Part shown: in pieces, positions 8,715 through 18,600 of the stretch
Numbering within the stretch: the first letter of the stretch is position 1
How the letters are laid out: the number at the start of each line of letters is the position of its first letter
DNA from: GCA-2730975 sp937893275
GTDB lineage: Bacteria > Verrucomicrobiota > Verrucomicrobiia > Opitutales > Seribacteraceae
Reading direction: 5' to 3'
NCBI GenBank assembly: GCA_963968595.1
Contig: CAXAHJ010000007.1
Location: forward strand, 1-64,000
Length of the DNA: 64,000 nucleotides
Program-made: the position numbers and the translations under genes
The notes under the pieces: model-generated
Seen by the model: only the letters and a program-made list of their open reading frames with translations
Database searches by the model: none
Told to the model about the DNA's origin: nothing

Positions 8715-10121
8715 TTAAGACTGTCTTCGACTGACGCCAGAGGCGATTGCAGCTTTCTTTACGGCACGGGCTACGTTTCGTGCGACTGAACTGTCGAACA
8801 CGCTGGGTATGATGTAGTCGGCAACGAGGTCTCCCGGGTCGATGCTGTCGGCGATGGCGTGGGCGGCCGCAAGTTTCATTGCTTCGTTAATTCTGGTGGC
8901 GCGAGCATTAAGCGCTCCACGAAACAGACCAGGGAAACACAGCACGTTGTTGATCTGATTTGGATAATCAGACCGGCCTGTAGCCATGACTGCAACATGG
9001 GGCAATGCCTCTTCCGGTTCGATTTCCGGGGTGGGGTTGCTCATCGCAAAGACAATTGCATTATCGGCCATTCGGCTCACGTCGTCGGCATTGATGATGT
9101 CTGGTCCGGAAAGCCCCACGAAGAGGTCGGCATCTTCAATTAGTTCCTGAATCGATCCTTTTAGCTTATCTGGATTTGTTGACTCGGCATAGGCCTGCTT
9201 TGCCTCATTCATGTTCTCGCGGCCGATATGCAGGGCGCCTTTTCGGTCGAATCCTATTATGTTTTTTACTCCCAAATCCTGTATCATTTTAGTACATGCG
9301 GTACCTGCGGCACCGACGCCGGCAACTATGACTTTGAGAGCTTTTGCTTTTTTATTTACGTGCTTCAGAGCATTGATGAGAGCTGCGGTCATGACTACTG
9401 CTGTGCCATGTTGGTCATCGTGAAAAATGGGAATGTCGAGCTCTTCCTGTAGGCGCTGCTCAATCTCAAAGCAACGGGGAGCGGAGATGTCTTCTAGGTT
9501 TACTCCGCCAAATGTAGGTGCCACTGCCTTGACGAACTGGATGATTTCATCGGTATCTTTCGTATTGATACACAGAGGGAAGGCATCCACTCCCCCGAAT
9601 TCCTTGAATAGCATGGCTTTACCTTCCATGACAGGCATGGCGGCCTCCGGGCCGATGTCGCCAAGTCCCAGTACGGCTGTCCCGTCTGATACGATCGCCA
9701 CGGTATTTTTCTTGATGGTCAGCTTGTGGGCAAGATCAATGTTTTCGTGAATGGCCATGCACACGCGCGCCACACCGGGGGTGTAGACCATGCTGAGCTC
9801 GTCACGAGTTTTTACAGCCGACTTGCAGCCGGTTTCCAATTTGCCGCCAAGATGAAGTAAAAACGTGCGATCGGAAACATGGATTATTTCAACCCCTTCA
9901 ATGCTGTTGATGGCTTGCTGAATGGCTTCAGCTTGTTTGGGGTCACAGGTATCAATTGTGATATCCCGAATGATGCGACCTTTATTAACTCGAACTATGT
10001 CAATGGCGCCGGTGTTGCCCCCGAGATTGCCGACCTCCGTCATGACTTTGGCCAAGAGCCCCGGGGAATGATCGAGCTGCATGCGAATGGTAATTGAATT
10101 TGAAGCTGAAGTGTGACTCAT
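8715..10121 (-). CDS. NAD-type malic enzyme with N-terminal ACT domain
   Basis: Oxidative decarboxylation of malate to pyruvate. The 468-residue protein has an ACT domain at about residues 9-85 (MQLDHSPGLLAKVMTEVG, a ligand-binding fold that usually senses amino acids) fused to the malic enzyme core. The core shows YTPGVARVC, the malate-binding segment SDGTAVLGLGDIGPEA, the metal-binding HDDQHGTAVV and the NAD(P) Rossmann loop VAGVGAAGTAC. The length is that of the short bacterial form without a phosphotransacetylase tail. NAD or NADP preference cannot be read with certainty. The ACT domain suggests allosteric control. The gene stands alone, with about 260 bases of non-coding DNA upstream. 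Confidence 0.93.
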   Translation of the reverse strand: MSHTSASNSITIRMQLDHSPGLLAKVMTEVGNLGGNTGAIDIVRVNKGRIIRDITIDTCDPKQAEAIQQAINSIEGVEIIHVSDRTFLLHLGGKLETGCKSAVKTRDELSMVYTPGVARVCMAIHENIDLAHKLTIKKNTVAIVSDGTAVLGLGDIGPEAAMPVMEGKAMLFKEFGGVDAFPLCINTKDTDEIIQFVKAVAPTFGGVNLEDISAPRCFEIEQRLQEELDIPIFHDDQHGTAVVMTAALINALKHVNKKAKALKVIVAGVGAAGTACTKMIQDLGVKNIIGFDRKGALHIGRENMNEAKQAYAESTNPDKLKGSIQELIEDADLFVGLSGPDIINADDVSRMADNAIVFAMSNPTPEIEPEEALPHVAVMATGRSDYPNQINNVLCFPGLFRGALNARATRINEAMKLAAAHAIADSIDPGDLVADYIIPSVFDSSVARNVARAVKKAAIASGVSRRQS

Positions 10122-10382
10122 GTGTTTTTCGAATGCTTAAAAGTTTTGCGGTTCCTGGTGCACGGGATCATCGGCGAGCCCGAGTTCTTGCTACTGGCCC
10201 GGAGCTTGATTCATTTTTTGCTGGTTTACTATAGATGTGGCTAAATTAGATATCTGCCCTCATGTCACCACCCACCAGGCTTAGGTCTTAACGCGAAAAA
10301 CTAAATAAGTTGATGCCACCATACACCTTACGCGTACTTTGAAACCTGCGAGTGCGCGAAAGACCAGCTGCTTGTGGGAAGT

Positions 10383-10634
10383 TTAAGCTTCGGGAGGTGT
10401 GGGAGACGGAACTTCTTCGGCATCGCCGGCAGGACTTGGCGAACGATTAATCATTGCTTGCAGGAGAAATGGGTTTTCTTGACGGTTCTCGCTATGAGCG
10501 ATGCCGCCCAAGGGTTCCCAACCGTCTTTTATGGCCTCGTTTACTTTTTCCGCCAATATAGCGGCGGATGTCTCCATGCCGCTGTCGCCCATGAGCCCTC
10601 GAGCTGCATCCTCTACGATTACCTTGTATTGCAT
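10383..10634 (-). CDS. DUF1737-like small protein
   Basis: An 83-residue protein whose start MQYKVIVEDAA, central helix AEKVNEAIKDGWEPLGGIAH and late segment PFLLQAMI match the pattern of the DUF1737 family (a short strand, a helix with GWEP-GG, then a YxQAM-type strand). The last 20 residues are a Pro/Ser/Glu-rich disordered tail. The family has no established function. The lipoprotein gene ending at 10664 lies 29 bases upstream on the same strand, so the two could be co-transcribed. Confidence 0.75.
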   Translation of the reverse strand: MQYKVIVEDAARGLMGDSGMETSAAILAEKVNEAIKDGWEPLGGIAHSENRQENPFLLQAMINRSPSPAGDAEEVPSPTPPEA

Positions 10635-10663
10635 GATGTTGTTCCTTTGTTGAATCTTGTGGT

Positions 10664-11053
10664 TTAAATTTTTGGGCTAAGTATTGGGCTGCCTTTCAAC
10701 TCTATGGGAGTGAGTTTTGTTCCCTTGCCAAGAGGTCGCGCCTTGATTCCGGTCACTCTCAAACCCTTACCCTCGGATTGTAATTCGAAACGCAACCTGA
10801 ATGGCTTTTCTGTGGGACCTTCGAAGATCACCCAAATAGCGCTCTTCCCTAGGATGTCCTCTTCCTTCCATGTCCCTTCCAGCGTATCTGGGAAGTATCC
10901 GGTTATTTGAGCTTTTTTATCCTCGGCCAAGTGGAGCACGATTTCTTTGCCGTTCACATTGCCCGAGTAGCTCCCATCGAATTCGCTGCTGCAGGACACC
11001 AATAGGACAGTTGTCGCCGAAATCAGGATTTGAGTAAGAGCTCGAAAGTTCAT
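10664..11053 (-). CDS. Lipoprotein of unknown function
   Basis: The 129-residue product starts with a signal peptide and lipobox (TTVLLVSCSSEFDG, Cys21). The mature part is rich in beta-strand patterns with repeated Gly turns (GSYSGNVNGKEIVLHLAEDK, LEGTWKEEDILG), as in small lipocalin-like or META-like barrels, but no family motif can be fixed. It is likely lipid-anchored in the periplasm or outer membrane. It lies 79 bases after the fxsA stop and 29 bases before the DUF1737-like gene on the same strand. Confidence 0.78.
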   Translation of the reverse strand: MNFRALTQILISATTVLLVSCSSEFDGSYSGNVNGKEIVLHLAEDKKAQITGYFPDTLEGTWKEEDILGKSAIWVIFEGPTEKPFRLRFELQSEGKGLRVTGIKARPLGKGTKLTPIELKGSPILSPKI

Positions 11054-11132
11054 GAATCAAGAAGGTAGCATGCTTCTTGTCCATTAGGCTATTACAAATT
11101 AACCAAAATCTTGTAAGAGTGAGGTAAGCGTC

Positions 11133-11567
11133 CTAGACGTCGATTACGTCGTCGTCGTGTGTGTGGCGATTCTTAGTGCTTCCGGTCTGAGTGCGGAAGT
11201 GCATTTTGGCTTTTTCCGCAAATCGATTGCGTAGGCGATTTCGAACATACCGTCTTGTGCTCGGAATCATTAGGGCGAAGCCGGCAAGGTCAGTGAGGAG
11301 TCCGGGAGTGAGCAGTACGATTCCTCCAATGAGGACAAGGACTCCCTCTATTAGTTCCTCTGTAGGAACCTTCCCGCCTTGGATTTCTCTCTGCATCCTC
11401 GCCAAAATGGAGTGCCCTTGGCTTCTCGCGAGATGAGCACCCCAAAAACCAGTGAGAATGACAAGGCCGATGGTCGGAATCAGTCCAACGATCCTTCCCA
11501 TGCCTACGAGCAAGTAAAGCTCGATGAGCGGAACGGTGATGAAGAGGATGAGTAGGCGAGCGAACAC
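11133..11567 (-). CDS. fxsA: FxsA family membrane protein
   Basis: FxsA-like cytoplasmic membrane protein; in Escherichia coli FxsA overproduction relieves exclusion of phage T7 by the F plasmid. The chosen GTG start at 11565-11567 gives 144 residues beginning FARLLILFITVPLIELYLLV, exactly where family members start. The family pattern PLIELYLLVGMGRIVG, the LARSQG segment and LLTPGLLTDLAGF are all visible, with three or four hydrophobic helices and a charged C-terminal tail. No ATG fits; an in-frame ATG far upstream lies inside pyrC and would add a non-family Arg-rich stretch. It follows pyrC by 29 bases and ends the proA operon. Confidence 0.85.
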   Translation of the reverse strand: MFARLLILFITVPLIELYLLVGMGRIVGLIPTIGLVILTGFWGAHLARSQGHSILARMQREIQGGKVPTEELIEGVLVLIGGIVLLTPGLLTDLAGFALMIPSTRRYVRNRLRNRFAEKAKMHFRTQTGSTKNRHTHDDDVIDV

Positions 11568-11596
11568 GTGATCGGGTTTTGGGTGGTAACGGAAAG

Positions 11597-12943
11597 CTAG
11601 CGCCGTTCCTTGGCGAATACGACTTGGTGACCACGAACTTGGTCGCGGACTTGGTCGTCGCGATAGGCGACTTGGCCGGAGACGATGGTGGCGGCGATGC
11701 GGGAGCGAAAGATTTGGCCATCGAAGGGAGACCAGCCGCATTTGGATTGAAGAGTGTCTGGCGTGACGTGGGTTTCGGAGTGGGGGTCGACCAACACGAG
11801 ATCGGCCCAGTGACCTTCGCGGAGGAATCCGCGCTCTTGGATTTCAAAAAGGCGGGCGGGCGCGTGGCAGGCTCGCTCCACTATGGTTTCGAGGGTGAAG
11901 ACGCCGTCACGCCAAAGCTCTAGAAGGATTAGCAGAGAGTGTTGAGCCAGAGGTAGACCTGATGGCGCTTGAAAGTAGGAGGAGTCCTTTTCTTCGAGAG
12001 TGTGAGGCGCGTGGTCGGTTGCGATTACGTCTATCCGACCATTGATGACTGCCTTGCGGATGGCTTGGCGATCGGAAGGTTTCTTGATGGCGGGGTTGCA
12101 TTTTACCAGAGATCCATGGGTGGCGTAGGCTGAGTCGTCGAAGTGCAGGTGATGAACGCAGGCTTCGGCGGTAATGCGTTTCCCGTCAACGGGACCTGCG
12201 TCGAAAAGGTCGAGCTCTTCGGCTGTCGTAATATGGAGGACATGGAGTCGGGCGTTGTTGCGACGAGCCAGTTCCACGGCGAAGGTGGAAGAACGCAAGC
12301 AGGCTTCGCGGGAACGGATCTCGGGGTGGGCGGAGAAGGGGACTTCATCTCCGAGCCGTTCTCGAAAGACTTTTTCGTTTTCGAGAATGGTGGGAGTATG
12401 CTCGCAGTGAGTGGCGATTGGCGTGGGTGCGTGTAGAAAGATTTGCTCCAGTGCGGTTTCATTGTCCACAAGCATGTCTCCCGTGGATGATCCCATGAAG
12501 ATTTTGACGCCCGCGATTTCTTCGGGAGACGCTGTTTTTACATCCTCTATGTTGGTGTTGGATGCGCCTAAATAAAAGGAATAGTTGACGGCGGAGTCGC
12601 GAGCGGCGATGGCGAGTTTGTCGCGTAACCTTTCCATGGAGGTGGTGGGAGGTACAACGTTGGGCATCTCCATGAATGTGGTTATGCCACCTGCCGCGGC
12701 AGCCCGCGATTCGGAAGCAATGGTGCCTTTGTGCGTGTGACCGGGTTCCCGAAAGTGGACTTGATCATCGATCAGACCAGGTAAAAGGTAATGACCTGCT
12801 GCATCGATCGTTTCGTCTGCCGTTGCTGCCGAAAGGTCGCTTTCTATTCGGGATATACGGCCGGTGGCATCGACTAAAACATCTCTTTCCTCGATCGTTC
12901 CTTCGTTTACGAGTTTGGCCCCGAGAATGAGAATGCTACTCAT
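11597..12943 (-). CDS. pyrC: Dihydroorotase (QVH variant clade)
   Basis: Amidohydrolase of pyrimidine synthesis, carbamoyl-aspartate to dihydroorotate, 448 residues from the ATG at 12941-12943, which lies two bases after the rhodanese stop. Family signatures are GLIDDQVHFREPG near residue 60, ESRAAAAGGITTFMEMPN and the C-terminal ATDHAPHTLEEK. The usual HxH metal pair reads QVH here, and the region of the carbamylated lysine reads GVKIFMGSSTGDMLVDN. From memory, this variant is common in Bacteroidetes-type dihydroorotases, so it need not mean loss of activity. Allantoinase or hydantoinase are less likely alternatives. Encoded within the proA-rhodanese-pyrC-fxsA operon. Confidence 0.88.
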   Translation of the reverse strand: MSSILILGAKLVNEGTIEERDVLVDATGRISRIESDLSAATADETIDAAGHYLLPGLIDDQVHFREPGHTHKGTIASESRAAAAGGITTFMEMPNVVPPTTSMERLRDKLAIAARDSAVNYSFYLGASNTNIEDVKTASPEEIAGVKIFMGSSTGDMLVDNETALEQIFLHAPTPIATHCEHTPTILENEKVFRERLGDEVPFSAHPEIRSREACLRSSTFAVELARRNNARLHVLHITTAEELDLFDAGPVDGKRITAEACVHHLHFDDSAYATHGSLVKCNPAIKKPSDRQAIRKAVINGRIDVIATDHAPHTLEEKDSSYFQAPSGLPLAQHSLLILLELWRDGVFTLETIVERACHAPARLFEIQERGFLREGHWADLVLVDPHSETHVTPDTLQSKCGWSPFDGQIFRSRIAATIVSGQVAYRDDQVRDQVRGHQVVFAKERR

Positions 12944-12945
12944 TC

Positions 12946-13482
12946 TTAACGATTCCAAGGCAAGATAGCCAGTATGCGTGCGAGACCGCAAAACCCGGTT
13001 AGGCCGGAAAATATTAGGCCGGTCCCAAAAAATGCGGGTGCTGCGAGCCAGCGTATGTCTTCGGAAAAATAGTAGGCTGCAGTACCAGCTATCACGAGAA
13101 TGCCGATAGTGATGCGCACTTGACGATCCAGAGGTATGCCTTTTCTACCTGCACATTGAGTGGGCATCCCTTCGTGTGTCCAGTTGTCGAGCCCGCCCGC
13201 AAGCAAGTAAATATTTCCCATTCCTTCCTCTGCCATTTTTTTTGCCGCCTTTTCTGCTCTAACTCCTGATTGACAAGTTATGCACACTGGGAAGCCGTTT
13301 TTCGAAGCTTTGAGTTGAGCGAGGGTTCCGTCGTCGAGAGAGCTGAGCGGAATGTTTTCCGAGTCTGGAATATGTTCTTTTTGAAACTCGCCAGGGGAGC
13401 GTACGTCTATTACGCGAACAATGCCCTCTTCAATTCTCTGAGCGAGACCGCGAGGAGAAAAAGTCGAAATTGAATGACTCAT
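12946..13482 (-). CDS. Rhodanese domain protein with C-terminal DUF2892-like membrane region
   Basis: The 178-residue product has a single rhodanese domain (about 5-110) with the active-site loop CQSGVRA, followed by two membrane helices (about 125-142 and 147-172) of the DUF2892 type, the architecture of E. coli YgaP. Such proteins transfer sulfane sulfur at the inner face of the cytoplasmic membrane. The ATG follows the proA stop directly with no spacer, and the stop lies two bases from the pyrC start, so translation of the three genes is probably coupled. Why a sulfurtransferase sits between proline and pyrimidine genes is not clear. Confidence 0.92.
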   Translation of the reverse strand: MSHSISTFSPRGLAQRIEEGIVRVIDVRSPGEFQKEHIPDSENIPLSSLDDGTLAQLKASKNGFPVCITCQSGVRAEKAAKKMAEEGMGNIYLLAGGLDNWTHEGMPTQCAGRKGIPLDRQVRITIGILVIAGTAAYYFSEDIRWLAAPAFFGTGLIFSGLTGFCGLARILAILPWNR

Positions 13483-14763
13483 TTATTTGGTCTGTCCGTT
13501 ACCTCGGACTTGGTATTTATAGGTGCACAGTTCCCTTAAACCCATGGGGCCGCGGGCGTGAAGGCGATCGGTGGAAATACCGATTTCGGAACCTAGACCG
13601 AACTCAAATCCGTCGGTGAAACGGGTACTGGCGTTCCAATAAACCGTGGAGGTGTCTATGGCTGCGAGAAAGCGTTCGGCCGCAGGTTCGTCGGTGGTAA
13701 CTATGGCATCGCTGTGACCACTACCGTAACGGTTTACTGCATCGATGGCATCTTCTAATGATTCGACGACTTTTATGGAAAGAATGAGGTCGAGGAACTC
13801 GGCATGAAAGTCTTCTTCGGTGGCTTCTACTATCGTTAGATCAGGTCGAGCATGTGCGAGAATCGAGCGGGTTTCGGAATCTGCTCGCACTTCGCAGTTT
13901 GCCTCTGCGAGAGCATCGATGGTTTTCGGTAGGAACTCGGAGGCTATCTCACGATGTACTATTAGATTCTCGATGGCGTTGCACACTCCCGGGCGTCCGC
14001 ACTTGGCCGTTATCGCTATTTTTCGTGCTAGATCGAGGTTGGCTTTAGAGTCGACGTACAGGTTGCAGACACCCTTGTAGTGTTTGATCACGGGGATTCG
14101 ACTGTGTTCGGTGACGAACCGAATGAGGGCTTCGCCTCCCCGAGGAATAATGCAGTGTATATTTTCGTGCTGCTTGAGCAAGTGGTTGAGGGCTTTGCGA
14201 TCCGTGGTGGGAATTAAAAGGACAGCGTCTTGCGGGACATCCGTTTCTCTTAGGGCATCTTGTACCAGCTCTGCCAAGGCTGAATTGGAATGAAAGGCTT
14301 CCTTTCCTCCACGAAGTATAGAGGCATTACCTGACTTCAAACAGAGTGCGGCGCAGTCGATGGTGACGTTAGGCCGGGACTCGTAAATAATGCCGATAAC
14401 ACCTATCGGGACGCTAACTTTACGAATGTCTAGGCCATTGGGCCGAGTCGAGCTCTCGATCACTTGACCAACTGGGTCTGGCAGCGCGGCGACTTGTCGT
14501 ACGCCTTCAACCATTCCCGCAATTCGTTCGGGTGTTAGTCGTAGTCTGTCGATTAAGGCGTCAGAAAGACCATTTTTCTGGCCCGCATCAAGGTCGAGTT
14601 CGTTTTTTCGGATCAGCGTTGCAGCTCGTTTTTCAATCAAGAGAGCGATACTCTCAAGCGCGGCGTTTTTCTTCTCTGCGGACAGAATCCCTAAGATGAA
14701 CGAAGCCTTGCGGGCCCTTTGTGCTAATTCGCTTACCAGTCTCTCTATGTTTTCAGTTGTCAT
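13483..14763 (-). CDS. proA: Glutamate-5-semialdehyde dehydrogenase (gamma-glutamyl phosphate reductase)
   Basis: NADPH-dependent reduction of gamma-glutamyl phosphate, second step of proline synthesis. The 426 residues agree with the family length. The Rossmann segment, VPIGVIGIIYESRPNVT and LKSGNASILRGGKEA match ProA; the catalytic cysteine is Cys261 in RPGVCNAIEN, and the C-terminal WNASTRFTDGFEFGLGSEIG is diagnostic. The partner proB is not in the window. It is the first gene of the minus-strand operon; the rhodanese ATG abuts its stop codon. The intergenic region upstream also carries the terminator of the EF-hand gene. Confidence 0.97.
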   Translation of the reverse strand: MTTENIERLVSELAQRARKASFILGILSAEKKNAALESIALLIEKRAATLIRKNELDLDAGQKNGLSDALIDRLRLTPERIAGMVEGVRQVAALPDPVGQVIESSTRPNGLDIRKVSVPIGVIGIIYESRPNVTIDCAALCLKSGNASILRGGKEAFHSNSALAELVQDALRETDVPQDAVLLIPTTDRKALNHLLKQHENIHCIIPRGGEALIRFVTEHSRIPVIKHYKGVCNLYVDSKANLDLARKIAITAKCGRPGVCNAIENLIVHREIASEFLPKTIDALAEANCEVRADSETRSILAHARPDLTIVEATEEDFHAEFLDLILSIKVVESLEDAIDAVNRYGSGHSDAIVTTDEPAAERFLAAIDTSTVYWNASTRFTDGFEFGLGSEIGISTDRLHARGPMGLRELCTYKYQVRGNGQTK

Positions 14764-14851
14764 GAAAAATTAGATTCAATCATACATCGAATATCAGTTT
14801 GGGAAAAGAATGAATCTCATTAGCTTTTACAGTCGGCAAAGGATATCCGAA

Positions 14852-14888
14852 ACAAAAGAAGGCGTGGAGTTCACTGAATCCCACGCCT
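14852..14888 (-). terminator. Rho-independent terminator of the EF-hand gene
   Basis: On the minus strand AGGCGTGG and CCACGCCT form a perfect 8-base-pair GC-rich stem (14881-14888 with 14860-14867) around a 13-base loop, followed by TCTTTTGTTT. It begins 26 bases after the EF-hand stop codon. This is the clearest intrinsic terminator in the window. Confidence 0.8.
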
Positions 14889-14913
14889 CCTCTTTGAAAA
14901 GTGACTTTGAAGA

Positions 14914-15465
14914 TTATTTCTCTTTCTCCGTCGTTCCCTTTTTGCCGGGACGTTTGCCACCCTTGGGACGCTCGCCACCTTCTCCGGGTGCTTGTCGTTT
15001 GCCTGGTCGTCTGCCTGGTTTGCCGGCATCGCCTCCTGGTCGACCTCCTCGGCTTTTCCTCATTTCCGCGCCGGCTGCCTTTCGCTCTTCTTCGTTGAGC
15101 TTGCCGTCTCCATCCTTGTCGAATTTTGCTGTTATTTCCTTGCGACGTTTTTGGCCTTCTTCGCGAAGAGCGGCTCTTTCTTCTTCGTTGAGCTTGCCGT
15201 CTCCGTCCTTGTCGAACTTTTTAATGAGTTCAGCCGGAGGTCTTGGAGGCCGTCCACCGCCGAATGATTTTCGAGCTTCCGCTCTTTCCTCTTCGTTGAG
15301 CTTTCCATCGCCATCTTTGTCGAACTTCTTTAGAATTGCTTCTCGATTAGGTGGGGTTCCTCTTTGCTGAGCGGGTTTACGTTCTTTTTTGGCTGGTTTG
15401 TCTTCCGCCCAGAGACCGCCGAGTCCCAATGCAAGGGTTAAGCTGATGATGAGTATTTTTTTCAT
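14914..15465 (-). CDS. Secreted EF-hand protein with three near-identical calcium loops
   Basis: The 183-residue protein has a signal peptide (MKKILIISLTLALGLGGLWA) and three copies of the same 15-residue EF-hand motif, KFDKDGDGKLNEEER, at about residues 47, 87 and 114. Each loop has Asp, Asp, Asp and the final Glu needed for calcium binding. The helices between are short, so the hands may not pair as in calmodulin. The C-terminal 55 residues are a Gly/Lys/Arg/Pro-rich, strongly basic tail (GGRPGGDAGKPGRRPGKR), likely disordered and able to bind polyanions. Many marine bacteria secrete such proteins; a role in matrix or cell-wall binding is inferred only. The gene is followed by its own terminator and diverges from the FG-GAP gene. 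Confidence 0.88.
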   Translation of the reverse strand: MKKILIISLTLALGLGGLWAEDKPAKKERKPAQQRGTPPNREAILKKFDKDGDGKLNEEERAEARKSFGGGRPPRPPAELIKKFDKDGDGKLNEEERAALREEGQKRRKEITAKFDKDGDGKLNEEERKAAGAEMRKSRGGRPGGDAGKPGRRPGKRQAPGEGGERPKGGKRPGKKGTTEKEK

Positions 15466-15653
15466 GGGTGTTATTATTGGTTATTCTTGGATTTCACGGA
15501 AGCCAATTGTTCATGGCCTTACTGATAATATGTTTTAACTGATTCACATGATGAAAAGTTTCAACAAACTTCTCGTTGCGTTGATAAGGTGATACACGAA
15601 TTGAATGGTTTAATTTCCTTGATCGAAAGTAAGAAGTTGATCTTATTGCTTTC

Positions 15654-18600
15654 ATGCGTGCAATCCCATTTGCGACAGTTTCATTTGTTATCTTTACTTC
15701 CAGTCTTTCCTGCTTCGCGGCGATGGAAGGATTAGAGATTCGTCCATTGCTTCCTCGAAAAGCCACTGGCGCAACTTTGTTTTCTTTGTTGGCCGATAAC
15801 GAGACTGGTGTTGGTTACGTCAAGAACGCCCTTTCGAAAAAGCTACTTTTGCGTTTGCATGAAAGTCCTTCTTTTTCGGATAAACCAGCTATACTTGGGG
15901 TGTGCTCGGGAGATTTTGACGGTGACGATCGGCCCGACCTCTTTTTTGCCTATCCCTATGGCGGTCATCGTCTTTTTCGTAACTTGGGTGGTTTTCGCTT
16001 CGAAGACGTAACTGAAAACGTTGGCCTTCGTGAAACCGTGGCTGATCACTGGGGAGTCGGTTGCTGTTTTGTCGATCACGACGGTGACGGCGATCTCGAT
16101 ATATTTGTGGCGGGTACCGGCGACGTTAACCTGTTGTTGGATAATCGGGACGACGGGTCTTTTCGCAATATTGCGAAGAAGTTAGGCATTGCTCACGAAG
16201 GTGCCAACGTGCAGATGGCTTTCGCAGACTATGATTTGGATGGTGATCTGGACGGTTACTTGGTGACCAATCGCGAAACCCATCTGCCTCCGGCTCCCAA
16301 GGGCTTACGTGTCGAGGTTGCATTTAACAAAGGGATCCCCGTTGTCGAGGAGAAGTACCGCGAGCTTTACGACGTCGTCTTCCATCCCACGGATCGCTTA
16401 TATGTTACTGAGGCGGGAGAATACGATCACCTTTTTCGAAACGACGGATCACGATTTAAGGACGTCAGTGAAGAGGTGGGGATGCTTGGGACCGACCAGG
16501 GCCTTTCCGCTTCATGGTTTGACTATGACGACGACGGTTTTCCCGACCTCTACGTAGCCAATGACTTTTTTGGTCCCGATCGTCTTTACCATAATAAGAG
16601 AAACGGTAGTTTCGAGGAAGTTGTTCGTGACGTGTTGCCTCATACTCCCTGGTTTTCCATGGGGACTGACGTCGCCGATGTCAACAACGACGGTCTTTTC
16701 GATCTGATGGGGTCGGATATGGCTGGGTCAGGTCACTATAAATCCAAAATCGGCATGGGGGATATGGAGAAAAGCAGTTGGTTTCTTACCACTTCGCACC
16801 CGCCTCAATACATGCGCAACGCCCTCTACCTTAATGCCGGCGGAGGACGTTTTCTTGAGGTCGCTCAACTCGCGGGTCTAGCTAACACGGATTGGACTTG
16901 GTCCCTTAAGTTTGCCGATTTAGACAACGATGGTCGAATCGATCTCTTTGGGACTAATGGAATGACCCACGATCAAACCAATTCCGACCTAGTGGCTCAA
17001 GCCGAGTCCTTTGATACGCCGGCCGAAAAGGCCGCCTTCTGGCAAAAGACCCCTCCCAAGCGTGATCGCAATTTTGCCTTTCGCAATCTAGGTGACCTCA
17101 ACTTTGTACCGGTCGGCGCGAAATGGGGGCTCGATTTCAATGGGGTGAGTTATGGCACTGCCATAGCTGATTTTGACGGCGATGGTGATCTCGACCTGGC
17201 GGTCGCGTCGCTCGAAGATCCGGTTCGTCTCTATCGCAACGAGTCGAAAACCGGTCACCTGATAAAGATCCGTTTAAAAGGGAAAAAGCGAAACAGTCAT
17301 GGAATTGGCGCCAAGGTCACGATTCAGACGGAGGCCGGCATCCAAGCTCGCTATCTCACTTCTTGTCAGGGTTATGCCTCGGCGAACGATCCGATCATTC
17401 ACTTTGGAGTGGGGGACGCAACAGTCATCAAACGACTGACGGTTCGTTGGCCTTTGGGGATCGAGCAAACCTTTGAGGATCTTCCTACGGATAAGTTTTT
17501 CGTTGTTTCAGAGCCATCTGAGACCGAAGCTTCTCCATCTTCTCCGGAACCTTTGCCCCTGCTGGTTGCCTCCAACGCGTTGTCCGCCTTCCAACACAAG
17601 GAAAATGATTTCGACGACTTTAAGCTTCAACCGCTTCTTCCTCATCGGCTCTCTCGATTTGGTCCTGGAATGGCCTGGGGCGACGTCGATTCCGATGGAG
17701 ACGATGACATCTTTCTCGGCGGAGCTTCAGGACAGCCTTCCGTCCTAGCGCTTAATGATGGTAACGGGACTTTTGCCCAAAAGAAATTACCTTATTTCGA
17801 GAACGAGCAACTTCTCCCCTTTGAAGATATGGGAGCTGTTTTTTTTGATGCTGATTCCGATGGCGACCTTGATCTCTATGTGGTCAGTGGCGGTTTCGAC
17901 CCTCGGCCTAAACCTCTCTACCTTAGAGATCGCCTTTATCTTAACGATGGAAAGGCAAACTTGACTCTAGACTTGGACGGCACTCCCAACATTCGAGATA
18001 GCGGAGGCCCCGTCGCTGCTGCAGATTTTGATCGGGATGGTGACCTTGACTTGTTCGTTGGAGGACGAGTGGTTCGAGGACGTTATCCGACTACTCCGAA
18101 CAGTCGGCTCTTGCGCAACGACAACGGGAAATTTGTGGATGCTACAGACATTCTTGCTGATGGTCTTGGAACTACGGGTATGGTTACGGGAGCCCTGTGG
18201 AGTGACTTCGATGGCGACGGTTGGCTCGATCTTTTGGTGACTCACGAATGGGGCCCCGTCGGAGTATGGAAAAACTCCGGAGGCAAGCTTGCGAACGTTT
18301 CTGTCGCGGCCGGCACTGCCGAGCTGCTGGGTTGGTGGACGGGTATTGCCGCTGCCGATATAGATGAGGACGGCGATATTGACTACGCTTTAGGAAACCT
18401 TGGCCTTAATTCAAAATATCACGCATCCAAGGAAAAACCTTATTTGGCTTATTTCGGCGACTTGGATGGTTCCGGAGTACCTCGATTCGTGGAAGCTTGT
18501 CACGAGGGGAATTCGCTTTTCCCTGTTCGCGGCAAAAGTTGTTCCACTCATGCCATGCCTTCCTTGGCTAAAAGGTTCTCGACTTTCCATGCTTTTGCTT

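Noticed and set aside
11568..11741. Longer form of FxsA beginning inside pyrC
   Set aside because: The added Arg/Pro/Ser-rich stretch is the shadow of the pyrC frame and unlike any FxsA.
14810..15370. Plus-strand frame rich in Ser, Pro and Leu across the EF-hand gene
   Set aside because: Antisense shadow of the repeated EF-hand codons; the true gene has signal peptide, calcium loops and terminator.
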